Source: Anolis sagrei (Eukaryota; Chordata; Lepidosauria; Squamata; Anolidae). From it: a DNA stretch of 64,000 bases. Below are positions 1 through 10,780 of the stretch, piece by piece. The stretch's first letter is position 1, and each line of letters starts with the position of its first letter. Below the pieces are notes generated by a model. It was not told the origin of the DNA. It worked only from the letters and a program-made list of their open reading frames with translations, and did no database searches. The stretch lies in NCBI RefSeq assembly GCF_037176765.1, contig NC_090028.1, positions 24,500,827 to 24,564,826 of the forward strand, in the 5' to 3' direction. The position numbers were made by a program, and so were the translations under genes.

Positions 1-360
1 GAAATATACTTTGTAGCTCCGGTAGTCTGGCAATTCACTCCACTTCATATAGGGCAGTTGTCTCTTTCAAAGGGTATCCAAAGTGTGTCATCTTATGCAG
101 ATGTCCTTCCTTTGAAGTCCATATCTGGCTGATAAGGATAGATGATAAAACAATTTTTTACCAGCAGAGACAAACTTGGTCTCCCACATCTAATATCTTA
201 AGAATGACTGATGTAGAGGTTGGATTATGTATCCAAAAGATCAGAGTATGAATAACTGCACAACCATGAAAACGCAATGAGTGGCCTTGCGTATCTCACA
301 CTCTGAGTCACTGGCAAGTCTCCTCTGAGTAAATCTTGCAAAGAAAACCCTTGGCTAGGA

Positions 361-503
361 TTATCATAAGTTGAGATAAATGGAAGTCACATGACAATGA
401 CAAAAAATACCAGAGAGCGACAATTTTTTGCCACGTTTGTTGTGTTAGGTTCTAAAAAGTCCCCTGGTTCCCTAGGGGATATGAGGGAGAACAGTGACTT
501 TGA
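361..503 (+). repeat. Direct repeat copy A (about 145 bp), partner at 2591-2734
   Basis: Starts TTATCATAA..GAGATAAAT and ends GTGACTTTGA. The partner shows the same order with scattered differences. The pair brackets the L1 fragment and the Penelope-like insertion. Far too long for a LINE target duplication. Confidence 0.7.
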
Positions 504-504
504 C

Positions 505-1225
505 AAAGAAGTAACAGAACAAGAAATACAGACAGCAATCGAAAAATTAGACACAAACAAAGCTCCCGGCCTAGATGGAATTACAGTACCATACTACAAA
601 ACATTAGAAGTATTAATACCACATATTTTAAAAATGAATGAGGCTTTGAATCACCAAATAATCCCAGATACTTGGAAAAAAGCAAACATAACAATGATAC
701 ACAAAGATCCAACAGATGTAAAAAAATTTACAGACCAATCTCATTATTGAATATTGATTATAAAATATTTACAAATATCTTAGCAGAAAGGCTTAAGCTA
801 TTTTTGAATGGGTGGATCAAAGAGGACCAAACAGGCTTTTTACCACAAAGACATATAAAGCAGAATGTGAGGAACATATTGGATATAATTGAATATTATG
901 AGACAAAGAATTAAAAAGAATTGGCATTGGTTTTTTTGGATGCCGAAACAGCATTTGACAATTCAAATTGGAATTTTATTTTATTACTACTTGAAGAAAT
1001 GGATATGGGATATTATTACATAAATGCAATCAAATAAATATATACATCTCAAGAAGTCAAGACTGTAATAAATGGACAAGAGGCCAAAAGCATCAAAATC
1101 AACAAAGGAATAAGACAGGGCTGTCCTCTTTCACCATTATTATTTATAATGACTTGAAATTTTGTTAAATAAAACACAAGAAGACAAAAATCGACTGGGA
1201 CTAAAATAAGAAAAGAAAATTACAA
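505..1225 (+). mobile_element. L1-type LINE ORF2 fragment (reverse transcriptase)
   Basis: Frames give KLDTNKAPGLDGI, then RPISLLNIDYKIFTNILAERL, EDQTGFLPQRHIKQNVRNIL, and later INKGIRQGCPLSPLLF: the RT core of L1 ORF2p (RPISLLN..DYKI, GFIPGR, RQGCPLSPLLF). Broken by frameshifts near 745 and 915 and by stops. The element continues at about 2496-2575 beyond the Penelope-like insertion. Confidence 0.85.
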
Positions 1226-1243
1226 AGTGAGAACACTTGGTTT

Positions 1244-2477
1244 TTGTGGGTTTTTTTCGGGCTGTATGGCCATGTTCTAGAGGCATTTTCTCCTGACGTT
1301 TCGCCTGCATCTATGGCAAGCATCCTCAGAGGTAGTGAGGTCTGTTGGAATTAGGAAAATGGGTTTATATATCTGTGGAATGACTGGGGTGGGGCAAAGG
1401 GCAAAGAGCTCTTCTCTGCTGGAGCTAGGTGTGAATGTTTCAACTGACCACCTTCATTAGCATTTGCTTGTGGATTTCAATGGCTTCTCTGTGTAGTCTG
1501 ACATGGTGGTTGTTGGAGTGGTCCAGCATTTCTGTGTTCTCAAATAATATGCTGTGTCCAGGCTGGTTCATCAGGTGCTCTGCTATGGCTGACTCCTCTG
1601 GTTGAAGTAGTCTGCAGTGCCTTTCATGTTCCTTGATGCGTGTCTGGGCGCTGCGTTTGGTGGTCCCTATGTAGACTTGTCCACAGCTGCATGGTACACG
1701 GTAGACTCCTGCAGAGGTGAGAGGATCCCTCTTGTCCTTTGCTGAACGTAGCATTTGTTGGATTTTCTTGGTGGGTCTGTAGATTGTTTGTATGTTGTGT
1801 TTCCCCATCAGCTTCCCTATGCGGTCAGTGGTTCCCTTGATGTATGGCAAGAACACTTTCCCCCTGGGTGGATCTTCATCTTTACTCTCGTGGCTTGTTC
1901 TTTGTCTTGCAGCTCTTCTGATGTCTCAGGTGGAGTCTCCATTGGCCTGGAGAGCCCAGTTGAGGTGGTTCAGTTCATCTTGGAGGAGGTGGGGTTCGCA
2001 GATTCTTTTTGCACGGTCTGCCAAGGCTTTAATGGTGCTTCTTTTTTGGCTCCTTTCTTTTTCAACAGAAAGAAGGAGACCATGAAAATGAACAAAATCT
2101 GGCTACCAGTATTAAAAAACTCTAAAATTACAACAGCAAAACAGCAGAGAGGAAACAACCAGGCACATCTTAATACCTCTCACAAAAAAGCTTTCCCCCA
2201 GGCTTAGCCAGGCCTTCAAATGCTGATGAAGGTGGTCAGTTGAAACATTCACACCTAGCTCCAGCAGAGAAGAGCTCTTTGCCCTTTGCCCCACCCCAGT
2301 CATTCCACAGATATATAAACCCATTTTCCTAATTCCAACAGACCTCACTACCTCTGAGGATGCTTGGCATAGATGCAGGTGAAACGTCAGGAGAAAATGC
2401 CTCTAGAACATGGCCATACAGCCTGAAAAAAACCACAAGAACCTAGTGATTCCAGCCGTGAAAGCCTTCGACAATAC
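1244..2477 (-). mobile_element. Penelope-like element inserted in L1, with inverted pseudo-LTRs
   Basis: Flanked by an 18-bp target duplication, AGTGAGAACACTTGGTTT, at 1226-1243 and 2478-2495. Near-identical arms of about 220 bp (1250-1470 minus, 2205-2445 plus) are pseudo-LTRs facing outward. Between them lies a minus-strand GIY-YIG ORF and, from about 2050, a plus-strand piece of the ORF C-terminus (FNRKKETMKMNKIWLPVLKNS). The element is therefore an inverted-arm copy rather than a simple one. Confidence 0.88.
1440..1856 (-). CDS. Penelope-type GIY-YIG endonuclease ORF, 138 aa
   Basis: Contains GVYRVPCSCGQVYIGTTKRS followed by TRIKEHERH and HLMNQPGHSI, the GIY-YIG fold with the CxC and Arg/His residues typical of Penelope-like retroelements, whose C-terminal endonuclease nicks the target. 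Only this C-terminal domain is kept in this copy; no RT domain precedes it. The last residues run into the pseudo-LTR. Confidence 0.88.
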   Translation of the reverse strand: MFLPYIKGTTDRIGKLMGKHNIQTIYRPTKKIQQMLRSAKDKRDPLTSAGVYRVPCSCGQVYIGTTKRSAQTRIKEHERHCRLLQPEESAIAEHLMNQPGHSILFENTEMLDHSNNHHVRLHREAIEIHKQMLMKVVS

Positions 2478-2590
2478 AGTGAGAACACTTGGTTTGTATT
2501 ATTAAAACCCTATAGACAATAAACTAAATTGGATGAATAAAATAGAAGAGTTTGGATAATTAATTATTTTTTTTTAATTCCAGGTTAGAA

Positions 2591-2734
2591 TTATCATAAA
2601 CTGGAGATAAATTGATGTCACATAACAATGACAACAAATATCAGAGAGCGACATTTTTTTTGCCACATTTGGTGTTTTAGGTTCTAGAAAGTTCCCTGGT
2701 TCCCCAGGGTTTATGAGGGAAGAGAGTGACTTTG
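2591..2734 (+). repeat. Direct repeat copy B (partner of 361-503)
   Basis: Same sequence as copy A with roughly 10-15 percent differences by eye; followed by a C13 run at 2746. Confidence 0.7.
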
Positions 2735-2739
2735 ATTTT

Positions 2740-3275
2740 AAAATCCCCCCCCCCCCCAAATGGAGATCCCATAAGGGCCACAAAATGGCTATTGGCAAGG
2801 TACAAACCTCCCATAAAACAACAACGGAAACATACTTTCAATTGTGGTATATCTTCAGAAAACAACTTTAAAAGCCCATCCAAACTTAGCACCCAACTGA
2901 GTGTTAAGAGCAAAGACGGTTCCATTTCCTGTTAATTTGTCTGAGCTTCAAAAGTTTCCTCTGAACAATAAATAAATTCACCTCAAGCGGAAAGGGTTAA
3001 AAAACCAAAACTGACTTCTGCTGCTCCTGAATTGCATAACTCCCTTGAAGAGGAGAGGGAGGGAGGAGAGTCATCTAGAGACCATGAAGAACCACTGAGA
3101 ACTTGAGAAACTCTTCTCCGCCAGCATCTAGCCTTTGCCGCACAAGGCAAACTGGTTTAGATGTTGACACCTGGAGAAATACCTTGTGTGCACTTGGGTG
3201 AGAGTCCCAAATGACAAAGGGAGAAGGAGAGGGAGAGATTCACCTCCCAGAGGAAGCAGCGCATACATAACAACA
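2740..3275. other. No gene or recognised repeat
   Basis: Contains a poly-C run and a GAGG-rich stretch near 3050; ORFs here are short and show no family resemblance. Confidence 0.5.
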
Positions 3276-3279
3276 GTAA

Positions 3280-3492
3280 ATGACCATCAAGTTTGCAGAT
3301 GACACCAAATTGGGAGGGATAGCCAATACTCCAGAAGACAGGAGCAAGAATTCAAAATGATCTGAACAGATTAGAGAGATGATTGAGCAAAACTAACACA
3401 ATGAAGTTCAACAGGGACAAATGCAAGATGCTCCACTTAGGCATAAAAAATGAAATGCAAAGATACGGAATGGGGGACGATACCTGGCACCT
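3280..3492 (+). mobile_element. CR1 LINE fragment (RT, FADDTKL region)
   Basis: Translates to KFADDTKLGGIANTPEDR, later MKFNRDKCKMLHLG and NEMQRYGMGD, the CR1 RT catalytic and thumb region. Interrupted at about 3493 by the jockey-like LINE. Confidence 0.85.
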
Positions 3493-4542
3493 TAGGAACA
3501 GACAAGCATCTTGGGCTCTGAGGATGACCTGGGAAGGAATCCCACTGGAGCATTGCAGCGCACCCACATACCTGGGAGTCACGCTGGACCGTGCTCCTAC
3601 CTACAAGAAGCATTGTTGGACTATCAAGCAAAAAGTGGGCACTAGAAACAATATCATATGAAAACTGACTGGCACAACCTGGGGTCACAACCAGGCACAC
3701 CGAAGACATCTGCCCTTGTGCTTTGCTACTCTGCTGCTGAATATGCATGATGGAACACATATCACCACGCTAAAACAGTGGATGTTGCTCTTAACAAGAC
3801 ATGCCGCATTATCACAGGGTATCTATGCCCCACACCACTAGAGAAATTTTCCTGTTTACCAGTATTGCACCACCCGACATCCACCAGGAAGTAGCAAGCA
3901 ATAGTGAAAGGACCAAGGCAGTGACATTTTATTTATGTTTTTATTTAGTACACTTGTATACCGCTAATATCTCAGCCTAAAACGGCGACTCATTGCGGTT
4001 TACAACATTTAAAAACAACAATATTCCAATTAAAAATATAAAACACATCTTCAGTCCATCCACTGTTCGGATATCAGCCAGCATGCTAACGCCTTCAATT
4101 AAGAAATAGTTTTCTAAGATCTACAGAGACACTCGATGGAACACCTCAGCAAGCGAGAGTCCAAAAGTGGCAGGCAAAAACCCAGAACCTCAATCAATGG
4201 CTGATACCAAATGAAAGACTCCCTCCTGGGCACACAGAAAACTGGGAGACTTGGAAGGCACTGAACAGGCTGCGTTCTGGCACCACAAGATGCTGGGCCA
4301 ACCTTAAGAAAGTGGAGTCCATGACATGTGAGTGTGGAGAAGAGCAAACCACAGGCTATTTACTACAATGCATTCTGAGCCCCTGTCACATGCACAATGG
4401 AGGACCTTCTTATAGCAACACCAGAGGCACTCCGAGTGGCCAGCTACTAGTCAAAGGACGTATAATAGAATGCCAAGTTTTCAAACATTTTTTTAAATAC
4501 AATACAAGTGTTTGGTTTGCTCCTGGTATGATAAAAAAATAA
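3493..4542 (+). mobile_element. Jockey-like LINE 3' fragment, interrupted by a SINE/L2-tail insert
   Basis: Encodes RNRQASWALRMTWEGIPLEH, YLGVTLDRAPTYKKHCW, later WGYKVES-like and CECGEEQTTGYLLQC. Same family as the 8836-10330 and 39651-40829 copies. The part 3927-4113 is a foreign piece (TATACCGC..GCGACTCATTGCGG type). Several frame breaks. Confidence 0.8.
3927..4113 (-). mobile_element. L2-tail/SINE fragment inside the jockey-like LINE
   Basis: Motifs TTTATTTAGTACACTTGTATACCGC and GCGACTCATTGCGGTTTACA are the reverse strand of the common LINE tail ...CCGCC..GAGTC..GGGGTATAAATAAA seen many times here. The LINE frame resumes after it. Confidence 0.6.
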
Positions 4543-4549
4543 ATATTAG

Positions 4550-5360
4550 CCATAATTGAGTCCAGAAGTATATTTGCCCAAAGTCTATTGTCATCCTGGT
4601 TGACAATAGACATTTAACAGAGGTTTCCTAGGTGGGAATCAGCAGGTATGTCTTTTTGTGGCGTCATGGAGGTATGATTCATGAGACTAGTTAAACTTGT
4701 CAACAGTGACACAGGTTGGTTTGCAGGCCAGCATCATGACTCTGGTTTATGCTGGTTTAGGACAGAAACACGTGCCCTGGCACATATAAAGTCAGGATGT
4801 TATATATAACGCATACAGTACTTTTGGGACTGAATCATGTTCCACCGCATTTTGCTGGCTCGTCACGAAAGTTATTTGTAAAGGATGCCCGATTTGCATC
4901 AGTCTCATGAGAAACTAAACCCACAATAAACCCTGATCTGGAATTTTCCCCACCTACAGACTCAAAGGGTGATGTGGTGGGAGTTAACCTGAGCATGGAG
5001 CATGACTTCAAAGTAATTACAAATGAGCCCTTTTATGATAAGCAGCCGTTCGGGCTGTAAACAACAGAGCTATTGGTGGTTCCAAATGGGCATTTCTATC
5101 TCCCAGTAATAGAGCGTTTGCTTTATCTCAAGGCTGAGGATGGGATGCTTGATGATTCAGGACGTTGGAAGCTGAGTTTCCTGTAGCTATAAAGCAAAAA
5201 GAGCATAATCGTGCATGAGTTATGGCATGACCCTTGGCAGGGAATCCCTTTTGTAATTTTGCAATTGCAAATTCCCAGCCACTGTTTGGCCTGCAAAAGG
5301 AGTGTCTTATCACATCTGACCCACTTGCCCAGTGAGATGAAAGAGATCAGATACCAATGT
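4550..5360. other. No gene or recognised repeat
   Basis: Mixed-composition sequence without coding signal; ORFs lack any family motif. It may hold old unrecognised repeats. Confidence 0.45.
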
Positions 5361-5371
5361 GCATCCAGAGC

Positions 5372-5504
5372 AGGCATGGGCCAACTTGGGCCCTCCAGGT
5401 GTTTTGGACTTCAACTCCCACAATTCCTAACAGCCTACCAGCTGTTAGGAATTGTGGGAGTTGAAGTCCAAAACACCCGAAGAGCCCAAGTTGGCCCATA
5501 CCTG
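5372..5504. mobile_element. hAT-type fold-back MITE (CAGG...CCTG)
   Basis: A nearly perfect palindrome: arms of about 64 bp starting CAGGCATGGGCCAACTTGGG. Flanks ATCCAGAG (5364-5371) and CTCCAGAG (5505-5512) form an 8-bp target duplication with one change. CAGG termini and 8-bp duplication fit hAT. Relatives: 17368-19190, 53268-53355, 62095-62185. Confidence 0.85.
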
Positions 5505-5544
5505 CTCCAGAGTGTTGCAATTTTTTCAACAGTAGGAAGAAATG

Positions 5545-5700
5545 TTCAATATGTTGTCGATTGCTTTCATGGCTGGAATCATTGGATTGCTGTGAGTTTT
5601 CCAGGCTGAATGGCCATGTTCCAGATGCATTCTCTCCTGACATTTCGGCCATATCTATGGCAGGCATCTATGGCAGGTCTGTTGGAAACTAGGAAAGTGG
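5545..5700 (-). mobile_element. Penelope pseudo-LTR fragment
   Basis: Reads GCTTTCATGGCTGGAATCA, GGCCATGTTCCAGATGCATT, TCTCCTGACATTTCGGCC on plus, the reverse strand of the pseudo-LTR described at 1244-2477. Confidence 0.75.
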
Positions 5701-5835
5701 GGTTTGTGGCGTAAAGTAAAATAAACCATGTGTAGTTCATGTTTGATCAGTCCGCACACTGCCTTGCCGATAAAGAAAACATGCCACACAGATGAATAAT
5801 AAAGTAGTTTACTCTTGGTAGTTCAGAACAACATA
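5700..5835 (-). repeat. Unclassified interspersed repeat, partner at 28905-29035
   Basis: The reverse complement matches 28905-29035: shared blocks AGAGTAAACTACT, GGCAGTGTG, CTGATCAAAC, GTGGTTTATTTTAC. I do not recognise the family. Confidence 0.5.
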
Positions 5836-5849
5836 AGTACAATCATATC

Positions 5850-6392
5850 ATGATGATGATGATTTACTGCATTTCTCAGGCAGAGGCGACTCAAAGCAGT
5901 TCACAGTCAGCAGCGATTCGATGCCATAACAAATATCAAAATCCAGTTAAAACAATTCTAAAAACAATTCAACATTTAAATGTTATATAAAAAGCAAATA
6001 TATCTGTAAAAACAAGATCCTCAGCATCTCTTTACTAAAATCGTTGTCCAGTTGCATCTTCAGTCATTCCATACATTCATTTACGTCTAATTATGCTCCA
6101 GTAGAAAAAGCTTGGTCGAAGACCCAGGTCTTAACCATTTTTCAGACTGTTAGAAGAGAGGGAGCCTATCTTATATCCCTGGGGAGGACGGTCCATAGCC
6201 GAGGAGCCACCACTGAGAAGGCCCTGTCTCTCGTCCCCACCAAACGCATCTGCGAGGAAGGTGGGATCGAGAGCAGGGCCTTCTCAGGTTATCTTAAAGT
6301 CCTAGATGGTTCATAAGGAGAGATACGTTCAGATAGGTAAGCCAGACTGGAACCATTTAGGCCTTTATAGGCTAAAGCCATTGAAATCACGT
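5850..6392 (-). mobile_element. L2-type LINE 3' end
   Basis: On the minus strand the tail reads ...GAGTCGCCTCTGCC and ORF remnants with RDKALLS/WTVLPRDIR-like blocks just upstream, as in the other L2-type copies (7030-7250, 24540-25045, 46860-47290). Confidence 0.6.
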
Positions 6393-6720
6393 GGACAATT
6401 TCAACAGAAAGGAGGAAACCATGAAAATGAACAAAATCTGGCTACCAGGATTTAAAAAACATCTAAATCAGGACAGTAAATAAAGAGTAACACTCAAAAA
6501 GCAGGGGAATTCTGGACAAGAATAAATCATGGCCAGCTAAAACCTCTCAACAAAGGATTCCCCCCAGGCAGCAACCAGCCAGGCTTTGATGCTGCAAGGC
6601 CATTCAATGCTAATCTAGGTGGACAATTGCAACATTCAAGCTTGCCTCAAGCAGACAAGAGTTCCTTTCTCCCACCCTGGACATCATTCCACAGACAGAC
6701 AGACAGGTGGGGTTACAGCC
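6393..6720 (+). mobile_element. Penelope-like element, second subfamily, C-terminus and pseudo-LTR start
   Basis: Starts DNFNRKEETMKMNKIWLPG-like coding, then a 3' part with AAACCTCTCAACAAAGGATT and ACATTCAAGCTTGCCTC, related to but distinct from the 1244-2477 type. Confidence 0.7.
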
Positions 6721-6839
6721 TGTGCTAGATGGGGTTACACTCGCCGAGCCTGGAACCCCAGCTCTCAGCTGTTACCAGGGGAGCATTTGCACAGTTAAAT
6801 TTTGTGTGTGAGCTGCGCCTGTACCTTGGTAGTCCACAA

Positions 6840-7255
6840 TTGGCCATGGCTGGCCAGGGTTACATTCCGTATAGACTACTGCAACGTGCTCTACGTGGGG
6901 TTGCCTTTGAAGATTGTTCTGAAGCTGGAAATGGTCCAACGGGCGGCAAGCAGGTTGCTAACAGGAGTGGCACTCAGGGAGCACACAACTCCTCTGTTGC
7001 TCCAGCTCCACTGGCTGCCAATCTGCTTCTGAGCACAATTCAAAGTGATGGCTTTAGCCTATGAAGCCCTACACGGTTTTGGTCCAACTTACCTATCGGA
7101 ATATATCTCTCCTTATGAACCATCTAGGACATTAAGATCTTCTGCTCTCGGTCCTGCCTTCCTCACAGATGCATCTGCCAGGGATGAGAGACAGGGCCTT
7201 CTCAGTGGTGGCCCCTGGACTGTGGAACGCCTTTCCTCCACTTTGGCAGGAAAAA
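6840..7255 (+). mobile_element. L2-type LINE fragment (RT C-terminus)
   Basis: Translates DYCNVLYVGLPLK, VQRAASRLLTGVALREHTTP, LLLQLHWLPI, ALHGFGPTYLSEYISPY: the L2 C-terminal region. Ends where a CR1 begins. Confidence 0.8.
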
Positions 7256-7256
7256 C

Positions 7257-7990
7257 AAAATGCAAAGATACAGAATGGGGGACACCTGGCTCGAGAGCAA
7301 TACATGTGAAAAAGATCTTGGAGTTTTCACAGACAGCAAGTTAAACATAAGCCAACAATGTCATGTGGCAGCAAAAAAGGCCAATGGGATTTTGGCGTGC
7401 ATCAATAGGAGCATAGTATCTAGGTCCAGGGAAGAAATGCTACCCATGCTCTATTCCGCCTTGGTTAGACCACATCTGGAATATTGTGTCCAATTCTGGG
7501 CACCACAATTCAAGAGAGATTTTGAAAAGCTGGAATGTGTCCAGAGGAGGGCGACTAAAATGATCAAGGGTCTGGAGAACAAGCCCTATGAAGAGTGGCT
7601 TAAGGAACTGGGCATGTTTAGCCTGAAGAAGAGAAGGATGAGAGGAGACATGATAGCCATGTATAAATATGTGAGAAGAAGCCACAGAGAGGAGGGAGCA
7701 AGCTTGTTTTCTGCTTCCCTGGAGACTAGGACATGAAACAATGGCTTCAAACTACAAGAAAGGAGATTCCATCTGAACATGAGGAAGAACTTCCTGACTG
7801 TGAGAGCTGTTCAGCAGTGGAACTCACTGCCCCGGAGTGTGGTAGAGGCTCCTTCTTTGGAAGCTCTTATACAGAGGCTGGATGGCCATCTGTCAGGGGT
7901 GATTTGAATGCAATATTCCTGCTTCTTGGCAGGGGGTTGGACTGGATGGCCCATGAGGTCTCTTCCAACTCTATGATTCTTTGATTTTAT
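7257..7990 (+). mobile_element. CR1 LINE 3' end, nearly continuous ORF
   Basis: 158-residue frame with [91 protein letters not shown]; then one frame change and [20 protein letters not shown]. Ends with the CR1 ATTCT-type tail near 7980. Confidence 0.92.
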
Positions 7991-8162
7991 TGCATCACAT
8001 CCCAGGAAGGTAAAAGCAAACTGGTAGGAAAAACAGCCACGCTTGATTCAAAGGAGCAAACCCTCTTTCAGGCAAACTGCTGAACCCAGAGCTGCATCTG
8101 TTTCCTCCTGACTTCTGGTGCCTCCTTTCTCAAATGTGTGAAAATATGTGTGAGAAAATCAA

Positions 8163-8190
8163 CAGTGCTTTTTTTTTTTTTTTTTTTTTT
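8163..8190. repeat. Poly-T run
   Basis: About 22 consecutive T, probably the poly-A tail of a minus-strand retrotransposed piece. Confidence 0.8.
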
Positions 8191-8269
8191 GCACACTTGC
8201 CTGGAGTTAGGTTGCCATTTCAGACAGTTTCTGAAAACAAGCCTCTTTAGGGGTCTTTTTTTCCTACTG

Positions 8270-8395
8270 GGTTGCTGTCAGTTTTCCAGGCTGTCTGCCC
8301 ATATTTCAGAAGCATTCTCTCCTGACGTTTTGCCCACATCTATGGCAGGCATCCTCAGAGGTTGTGAGATCTATTGGAAGCTAGGCAAATGGGAT
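8270..8395 (-). mobile_element. Penelope pseudo-LTR fragment ending in a TATC microsatellite
   Basis: CTCCTGACGTTTTGCCCACATCTATGGCAGGCATCCTCAG-type core on plus, here in short form; followed by (TATC)n at 8396-8445. Confidence 0.75.
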
Positions 8396-8405
8396 TATCT
8401 GTCTG

Positions 8406-8442
<37 letters not shown>

Positions 8443-8447
8443 TTATT
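8396..8447. repeat. (TATC)n microsatellite
   Basis: About 11 tetranucleotide units after two TCTG units. Confidence 0.9.
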
Positions 8448-8735
8448 TACCACATTTATATAGCGTCTTTCTCAACCCAGGGGTGACTCAGGGCGTTTCA
8501 CAATTGGCAACAATTTGATGCCTCCACAATTGTGAACAAATAAAACAATCATAAAATACTGTTAAAAACATTTAGCATAAAATATAACAATTTAAAATAA
8601 CCGTACAAAGCCATAAAAGCATTGTCGTTACGCATTAGTCAATTGCATCGTCAAGTCATTCCATGATTTCGTATAATTATGCTGCATTTGGGAAGGTCTG
8701 CTCAAAAAGCTAGGTTTTCACCTTTCTTCGAAAAG
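8448..8735 (-). mobile_element. L2-tail/SINE-like fragment
   Basis: TTTACCACATTTATATAGCG and CAACCCAGGGGTGACTCAGG followed by AT-rich internal sequence: reverse strand of the LINE tail family. Confidence 0.55.
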
Positions 8736-8835
8736 TCATAGAATCATAGAATCCTAGAGTTGGAAGAGACCTCATGGGCCATCCAGTCCAACCCCCTGCC
8801 AAGAAGCAGGAAAATTATACTCAAAGCATCCCAGA
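8736..8835 (-). mobile_element. CR1 3' terminus
   Basis: TCATAGAATCATAGAATC, GTTGGAAGAGACCTCATGGG, CCAGTCCAACCCCCTGCC: reverse strand of the CR1 3' end with its short terminal repeats. Confidence 0.9.
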
Positions 8836-10340
8836 CATTTTTGGCAGAACAAACAAACAAACGTACAAAAGACACAGAGTTTGCAAGCTTGGTAGTTGAT
8901 TAAATGTCCTTTGACCAGTAGCTGGCCACTTGGAGTGCCTCTGGTGTTGCTGCAAGAAGGTCCTCCATTGTGCATGTGGCAGGGCTCAGGTTGCATTGCA
9001 GCAGGTGGTCAGTGGTTTGCTCCTTTCCACACTCGCATGTTGAGGATTCCACTTTGTAGCCCCATTTCTGGAGGTTGGCTCTGCATCTCGTGGTGCCAGA
9101 GCGCAGTCTGTTCAGCGCCTTCCAAGTCGCCCAGTTTTCTGTGTTCCCAGGGGAGAGTCTCTCATTGGGTATCAGCCATTGGTTGAGGTTCTGGGTTTGA
9201 CCCTGCCACTTTTGGACTCTCGCTTGCTGAGGTGTTCCAGTGAGTATCTCTGTAGATCTTAGAAAATTATTTCTTGATTTAAGTTGTTGACATGCTGGGT
9301 GATACCCAAACAGGGGATGAGCTGGAGATGTCTCTGCCTTGGTCCTTTCACTATTGGCTGCTACTTCCCGGCAGATGTCAGGTGGTGCAATACCAGCTAA
9401 GCAGTGTAATTTCTCCAGTGGTGTAGGGTGCAGACACCCCGTGATAATGCGGCATGTCTCATTAAGAGCCACATCTACTGTTTTAGTGTGGTGAGATGTG
9501 TTCCACACTGGGCATGCATACTCAGCAGCAGAGTAGCATAGCGCAAGGGCAGATGTCTTCACTGTGTCTGGTTGTGATCCCCAGGTTGTACCAGTCAGCT
9601 TTTGTATGATATTGTTTCTAGCACCCACTTTTTGCTTGATGTTCAGGCAGTGCTTCTTGTAGGTCAGAGCACAGTCCAGAGTGACTCCCAGGTATTTGGG
9701 TGTGCTGCAATGCTCCAGTGGGATTCCTTCCCAGGTGATCCTCAGAGCTCGGGATGCTTCTCTGTTCTTGAGATTAATCTGTGTTTTAGATGGGTTGGGG
9801 ATCAGCTGGTTTTCCCTGTAATAGGCAGTAAGAGCACCTAGAGCTTCAGAAAGCTTCTGTTCTACCATCTCAAAGCTCCCTGCTTGGGCAGTAATGGCAC
9901 GATCATCAGCATAGATGAAACTCTCTGTCCCTTCTGGCTGTGGCTGGTCATTTGTGTAGATGTTGAACATGGATGGAGCAAGCACGCTCCCCTGAAGCAG
10001 GCCGTTCTTCTGTTTCCGCCATCTGCTTCTCTGGCCCTGGAACTCAACGAAAAAGCTCCTGTTTTGTAGCAGGTTTCCTATGAGACGGGTGAGGTGGTAG
10101 TCCTTTGTGATATTATACATTTTTCTCAGGAGGAGGCGGTGGTTCAAAGTATCATAGGCTGCTGACAGGTCTATGAAGACAGCTCCTGTGATCTGCTGCC
10201 TTTCAAAGCCATCTTCTATGTGCTGAGTAAGGTTCAGCACTTGCGATGTGCAGCTTTTGCCCTTCCTGAAGCCAGCTTGCTGTGGGATCAGACATGAGTC
10301 TATTTTTTCCATAATTCTCCTGCATGGTGTACCCTTGTAA
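8836..10340 (-). mobile_element. Jockey-like non-LTR retrotransposon, 3' two thirds of the RT ORF
   Basis: Holds a 470-residue open frame (8900-10312) and a short 3' tail with (GTTT)n. Two further copies (3493-4542, 39651-40829) show it is a repeated family. 5' end cut within the RT palm region. Confidence 0.88.
8900..10312 (-). CDS. LINE reverse transcriptase, 470 aa, open
   Basis: RT blocks in order: QAGFRKGKSCTSQVLNLTQHIEDG (palm 3), GAVFIDLSAAYDTLNHRLLL (first catalytic Asp), NGLLQGSVLAPSMFNIYTND, FIYADDRAI (YADD), YLGVTLDCALTYKKH; then a C-terminal part ending with CECGKEQTTDHLLQC and WSKDI, a cysteine knuckle type. The frame is uninterrupted, so this copy is fairly young. Clade is jockey-superfamily-like but not settled. 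5' EN domain is missing. Confidence 0.88.
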   Translation of the reverse strand: MEKIDSCLIPQQAGFRKGKSCTSQVLNLTQHIEDGFERQQITGAVFIDLSAAYDTLNHRLLLRKMYNITKDYHLTRLIGNLLQNRSFFVEFQGQRSRWRKQKNGLLQGSVLAPSMFNIYTNDQPQPEGTESFIYADDRAITAQAGSFEMVEQKLSEALGALTAYYRENQLIPNPSKTQINLKNREASRALRITWEGIPLEHCSTPKYLGVTLDCALTYKKHCLNIKQKVGARNNIIQKLTGTTWGSQPDTVKTSALALCYSAAEYACPVWNTSHHTKTVDVALNETCRIITGCLHPTPLEKLHCLAGIAPPDICREVAANSERTKAETSPAHPLFGYHPACQQLKSRNNFLRSTEILTGTPQQARVQKWQGQTQNLNQWLIPNERLSPGNTENWATWKALNRLRSGTTRCRANLQKWGYKVESSTCECGKEQTTDHLLQCNLSPATCTMEDLLAATPEALQVASYWSKDI

Positions 10341-10780
10341 GTGCAACCCAGGAGAGAGATTTTTCTGCAGGGTTGTATTGGAAATAAACAATGAACCCAA
10401 CACGTGGATCACTCCTTTGCAGAACCTGGGTCATAAAGGCAAAACAAGGCAAGTGTGCAGCTCAAACTATTGTGAGTTGTTTGTGTGTTTGATGGCAATC
10501 ATACTACTAACTAAAATGACCACATCCCTTATTTTACAAAGGATGCTCTTCCAAATATGAAAATCTCCTCCATTTCTCTGTTTTCAAGTTCTCCGGTCCA
10601 AGTTCACTAAAAGACATACTGAAACTCATTCAAAAACTCAGCCTCCTTCAACAGGATAAATATTCTCAAATAATGGAACCACCAGGTTTGTTTTATTCCA
10701 TGAGAAAGTGAAGCCGATGGGAACTTTAGGGGGGTCTTCCCCAGGAGGAGGGACCCTGGGACCCCACCAAAGAGGGATTG
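10341..10780. other. No gene or recognised repeat
   Basis: AT-rich, no coding signal. Confidence 0.4.
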
